Shown here piece by piece: positions 59,015-64,000 of a stretch of DNA of 64,000 bases. A program made the position numbers and the translations under genes. Each line of letters begins with the position of its first letter. The first letter of the stretch is position 1. The notes beneath the pieces are model-generated. The model was given only the letters and a program-made list of their open reading frames with translations. It made no database searches and was not told the DNA's origin. Source of the stretch: Limonium bicolor (Eukaryota; Streptophyta; Magnoliopsida; Caryophyllales; Plumbaginaceae); contig CM041776.1 of NCBI GenBank assembly GCA_023374045.1, forward strand, positions 123,471,733-123,535,732. Direction: 5' to 3'.

Positions 59015-62000
59015 ATCTACCCCCCTTAAGAAACTTTGCCCTCAAAGTTGCTCAAGGTTTACGGTTTACTACTTCTACTCATTTGGCAATCAATTGCCAT
59101 AATGCATACTACTATCACCTTACAAGGTGTTCACAATTCTTACACTACCAGCATACACAATCCAGATACTATGCACCATACTCGATTCAAATACTATACG
59201 CAATACTCAATTCATACACACTTCACAGTGTACATCCACAATACATTACAATACATTCATATGTCATTCGTGTTGTATACCGTACAACACCAATGCATTA
59301 CTCATTACGCACATACCATACACTACATACTATACTACTAGCACTACTTTGTGCCAATAAAATACAATTAGCACTACATGTGCCAAAAAGTACAATTACA
59401 ATACATACTACGCAATGCTAACCCGAAGCAATGCAGTACACATTACAATCCCGCAGGCACTCAGGTCATCTAGACACAGGACTCTTCTCTGTCCCGCTGC
59501 CCTTGGAATAATACCATACGATACTCTACTACCTTCTCAGGCATACGCTTCTAGCAAATCCTTTATCTTCGGCTAAGAAAAATTCTTTCCCAACTACTAC
59601 TTAGAAATTCTCCAAAGCATACAACTCCCAATTCCAGTTTGTGTTTATTGCTTCTACCATATGCGTGATTCTTGTGACCACTTGAGGGGAGCTTCAAGAA
59701 TCGTCCGACCCTGATGTGATCAGCACCAGTGCTGAACTATCTTTCCACCCCATTTTGTGTTCGGATTCCCTTGATCTGATCAGGATCAAGTTCGACTTCC
59801 CACATCCGTTTCAAACAACAGATAATTCGATCATTTTCATTTTCTTTTTACTCTTCCTGGTCATAATTACAATTTCACACAACTCCAAAGGATGGAATTC
59901 AGTCCATCAATCATTCTCAATCTACTTCCCAAATACTTTCCTCAGAATTCGATGCCTAAATGCTCATTTCATCAATCTTCTCTACTTCCTTCCATTACCC
60001 TCTATTATCTCTACTATTCTGACTAGGGAATACATTACTTATGAAATTCCGCTGTCCTCAATTTACTTCCAATAACATACTTACGAATACACCACTCGTG
60101 GGTTACATTCCTCTACTACTCATAGTTAACCCGTACTACTTCTTTAAGAATACAATACTTGTGGAGCTCCGTCCACTACTCATTCTCAATTGTCTCAAGA
60201 CAATCACCTAGGGAACTCGATTTCCTCTAGGTTATACATGGTTTTATACCGACTCAAGCATCGTAATGCCATGTCTAACTTCAGATAGGCACACACTACC
60301 GGGATTATCGTTTCCCCAAGAGTTAGTATACTCCTCTTTACTAATACTTTTACACTAGGGTTACAAGATGGTTATATTCATCCAATGGTATTCGCACCTC
60401 TTGTGCCTAATTACCGCAATTACAATATGAATGAATACTTATGTTTATCTGACATAAGTACTAATCATCAACTCGATTCTCATTTGTGCTATGCACATTA
60501 TAGTTTCTGTGTTTTATTCATGAAACTTTCGTTAAGCGGTTTTCGCTCCCCCCCTTAAAAGGGATTACGCCCACGTGATCTACCATATGTTACTTAAACA
60601 TTGGTTCACTCGATTGGGGCAATCTGAAGCGTTTAGCTTCACTACAATACACTATACAATATGCTCTGGTCAAAGGGTCTTAACCATACCAATGGTTTAG
60701 TCTTTGCACCGAGGATTCCTATATGAGTTTATTTAACTCATAATTAATTCAGTTCTAGCCTATTAGGCTTCAAGGCATTAATAGCCATTCTTTCATACTT
60801 ACTAGGTAGTCTAGCTAGGGCCCACTAGCTTCTGCTGTGCGACCCCGATAACTTGGGTTACTCACCCTTCATGTTATCCTTAATGTGCTATACATCACCT
60901 TTTTATCCCTCTATTGTGGAAATAAGGTTTACCAACAGTGTGGTATTCTTTTACCGCTGTTTGAACTCAATGAGTTTTTAGATTGTAACCAGCTCTCTGG
61001 TAATCTATTACACGTACTATTCGTACTCCCACGATTATTCCCTACGTTCCTCCGACTTGTTGTCGGGCGAGGTTAAGTCACTACCTAGTTGCAGTGCTTC
61101 CTCTGTTGTCACTAGCTTCTGAATAATACCAGTTCTTCTGGTTCAGTACAAGTGTTCTTTGCTTGTATGACCTTGCATTCTCAACGCGTCGGTCCAAGTG
61201 ACTTTCTTCGGTCATCTTTCACCTTTTATTCCAATGGAATTCACATCTTGTGATTGTTAGTGTGCTTACACTCCGTGCTTCTTTGGCCTTAGGCCGCACG
61301 GTTTGTTGCTAAGCTTGCTTGACTGGCCTATGCCATGTTGTTGGTGAAAGAAGGGTTTACTGCGGTTTACATTTCCCATATTCCTAGCTATCGCATTAGA
61401 TCATTACTGCGCGAGTGCAATACCAAAACACTCAGTCATACAGAGTGCAGAGGCGTAAACGCTTGGCAGTAAATCACTTATGTGATAGGGATGAATATTT
61501 CTGCTTGTCATCTCATACTTATACTTCGTGTCATTGTCCAACTACTTCCTCATTCCGGTCGCTTGTTGCGCACCGTATTCTTACTCACTATACAACATCG
61601 TTTTACTGATTTCGTTACTGTAGTAGTTTGTCTTTACTCATTGCCATTGTCATTGGCACCACTTCCTTATGGTGTGAACACACTAGGAGGTTCCTAGTCA
61701 CGTATGACGGTCGTCATAGCATACCGCAATACATTATCTTCCCTTGTGGGGATGTTTTATTTCAATTTAGGTTTCATGTGTAGGTTAGCTTACCTCACAT
61801 TACTTCCTCATTCATGATATAGTTTGCCAAATAACTGGTTGACCAAGGATGAAGTGGTTTATCGGTTGCAAGCTCTCTTGAGCGCCGGTCATTCGTGGTG
61901 TGTAATGTGCACACTCATTGATTGTTTTTGACAATTATTGTCTCCATAGTGCTGAGCATTGATCATAGGCTCCAGCTATGCGGTTTTACTTTTGCATGTA

Positions 62001-64000
62001 CATTACCGGGACATCCCAAGAAGCTTCAAGGGTTTTCTGGTCCCGTTCTCTAATTAAAGGGTATTCTATCACTGGTAGGTGAAAGTTCTCGTTGAGGGGT
62101 GTGTTTCCACTCATATGTCTCATGACAGGTTTACCATGCAAGTATTTACACAATGGTTCGCCACATGTTTGGGTGCATAAGGAGTATACTTACTCCTTCG
62201 AGCTTCGATGCTCTGAAGCGATGTGCTTCTACCGTCTACAGCCTCTTGTAGGCGTAGTGGTTTGGAAATCTCATTTCCTTATTCGTTGTCCCTTGGCAAT
62301 ATCTGTATGCACAAGTTTTGTTGTTATGGTAGACGGAAGCCTATTTCTAAGGTTTCACATCATCACCGCATTGGTGGTCTTTGGCTAACGAGGGGTTCAT
62401 TCCCTTGGGTTTCTCGTAGTGTCCAAGAGGGGACTAGGCCAATGTTGGCATTATCATGATTCTTATGTCTCTGTGTACCATTGCTACAGAAGGCATGAAG
62501 GTGATTAAAAGCTTGTCAACTGTATGCTAGACTGGTGCACTAGTGACAGTGATACTGAGTTGACCAATACACCAAGTCACTCAGGACGTTGGGTTTGAAT
62601 TGATGGTCCAGTTGTTGATTTCTTGTCGTATGTGATAGCATTTCTTGCAAGCTTGTTAGTAAATGGTGCCGGTTTTGCAACCGTTCAAGTTTACATAACG
62701 TAGTTGGTAAGTGGCTTTCAAGCCTTATTGCGGCGAGCTATGCTCTCTGCAAGCTGCTTACACACGTTTCCATTCTTTGCGTACCCCATAGGTTGGAGGT
62801 ATTTACTGGGCTCCATGGTAAGTCGTGACATCACGCTTCCATTCATAGGAGGCCCTTTAGGCAATCCGGTGCTAATCGGTGCATTCTTGTGGTTGAGGGT
62901 ATTTCCTGTTAAGTGAAATCCCTTCGGCGTCCTAACCGAATATTCGTTCTGGTTATCGTGCTCTTATCATGATGCTTTGTTCGATTGGTGTTATCCCTGA
63001 CACCCTTCCAGGATTGCTCCTGGGTGTTATTAGGTATGTCGTTACATCCGGCCAATGTTTATGATATGTTGTCTGCTACACCACCTTGTGGTATTGTTTG
63101 AGCTATTCCCTTTAGGGTTATAGCGTCTCCCGTTCTTGGTAGGTTGTTTATACTTGCTCCTAGTGCTTAAGACTAGGTTTAATATTCTCTTTGATGGTGG
63201 ATTGTGCTTCGTAGTAATCTTGTGATTGCTTAAGGGAGTTCTGTCCCGTTTGTTGAGCATTGTGGTGTTCACGTTAGGCAACTGCCTTACTGTGTTTAGG
63301 CTGGGTATACTTTCCAGCTGCCATGTAGTTGTTTGAAGTCCTTGAGGCATATCCAATGCCTATACTTACCAGTTTGTGCCCTTTGCACTTCCTAATCCTC
63401 ATTCCTTATCTTCAGATGGATTCTCTGAGTTCCTTTATACTTATCTCTTAGTTGAGTTCCTTCTCCTGGATCGCCTGAGGTGTCCAGTTGTTCTGGTTTG
63501 AATTTACTCATGGTCCGTAGAACGGAGTTGACTACTTCCCGTGTGTCGTACACTACATGTATACATACGTGGGGTACCATGTTGATACGTTACCACTTAC
63601 CCAACTATATGTCAGGCCCGCAAGCTCCTTCGGAGTGCGGTTGTCCCACATCCCGTAATGGGTACACTCGTAGTGTTCGTCACACGCCTAGGTGAAGTAT
63701 TCTGTTGCCAACTCCTCTTGTATCATTCTATGATACTCACCGTAATTCTGTTGGTTTGGTTTTAAAATCCAAGGTTTTAAAGAAAGGTTGTGGTTTGAAA
63801 GGAAAATTTTTGGGTTTTAAAATATGGTTCGGTGTTAAAGAAGTCTCTCATGGCATAGCCATGTTTGAGGTCTTGACCAAGTCTAGCTTCTCGCTGACCG
63901 GTATATTCTAGATACGGTGGTCGGGCCGTTAGGCCTTTCCAAGGTTCCATACTCCTAGTCGTTTGGATGTGTGATCCTGTAGTTGTTTCGTTACGGTCAC
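59015..64000 (-). other. Element D internal region copy 2 (cut by window end)
   Basis: Collinear with 48875 to about 53870, near-identical, with small indels (for example the second purine-tract-like box at about 60546 has lost two bases). No coding motif. Short plus-strand frames shared with copy 1 reflect only the duplication. Confidence 0.88.

Larger units (their letters stand above)
44782..64000 (-). mobile_element. Element D: tandem LTR-internal-LTR-internal array
   Basis: Order on plus: LTR1 44782-48874, internal 48875-54919, LTR2 54920-59014, internal copy 2 from 59015 to the window end. The repeat period is 10,138 bp. Both internals read on minus, with the primer site next to the following LTR. 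A single retrotransposon should have only two LTRs, so a third LTR is expected near 65,060. Such arrays arise by unequal recombination between LTRs or by insertion of a relative into its own end. Internal regions are non-coding as in element A. Confidence 0.85.

Overview
The window is a piece of a large, repeat-dominated plant nuclear genome. It carries plant-type Ty1/copia, Ty3/gypsy chromovirus (Tekay/Del-like) and Athila/Tat-like LTR retrotransposons, a MULE-type DNA transposon with GRF zinc-finger and PB1-like cargo, and a CACTA-like terminus. A eudicot, perhaps Asteraceae-like, is a guess; I cannot name a species. No intact host gene, tRNA or rRNA gene was found.

Layout. 1-8556: right part of a MULE-like element holding a small GRF zinc-finger gene (+) and a PB1-like gene (-). 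A young copia element (1158-6256, 245-bp LTRs differing at one base, TSD AGTGT) sits inside the stop codon of the GRF gene. 8557-11645: AT-rich sequence with a GGCCCA-type repeat block, a TATA-like box and several direct repeats. 11651-25655: element A, a complete 14-kb element with 4.54-kb LTRs, tRNA-iMet primer site, TSD CGGGA and no gag or pol. 25661-26505: continuation of the older DNA, including a degenerate CACTA-like end. 26511-34203: element E, a gag-only Athila/Tat-like element with 1.67-kb LTRs, a tRNA-Asp-type primer site and TSD CATAC. 34209-34862: older DNA again.

From 34863 to the end there is a four-level nest, each insertion interrupting the previous one: LTR B (34863), LTR F in opposite orientation (36920), element C (38693) with a decayed chromovirus pol, and element D (44782), which lies within the RNase H part of C pol. 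D is present as LTR-internal-LTR-internal with a 10.14-kb period and runs off the window. A, B, C and D read on the minus strand; F reads on the plus strand.

The most unusual signal is in A and D. Their internal regions code for nothing recognisable. Instead they are a dense chain of short perfect hairpins (stems 4-10 bp, loops 2-9 nt). Several hairpins occupy the same place in A and D with different stem sequences, as expected if structure rather than sequence is conserved. The LTRs of A, B, C and D share a second structured module next to a conserved CAG|GTA, and each has its own palindromic repeat array at a matching position. This resembles the known LARD class (large retrotransposon derivatives: long LTRs, non-coding but structured internal domain), here apparently derived from a Tekay-like chromovirus. 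Element C, which still has pol, may represent the coding relative.
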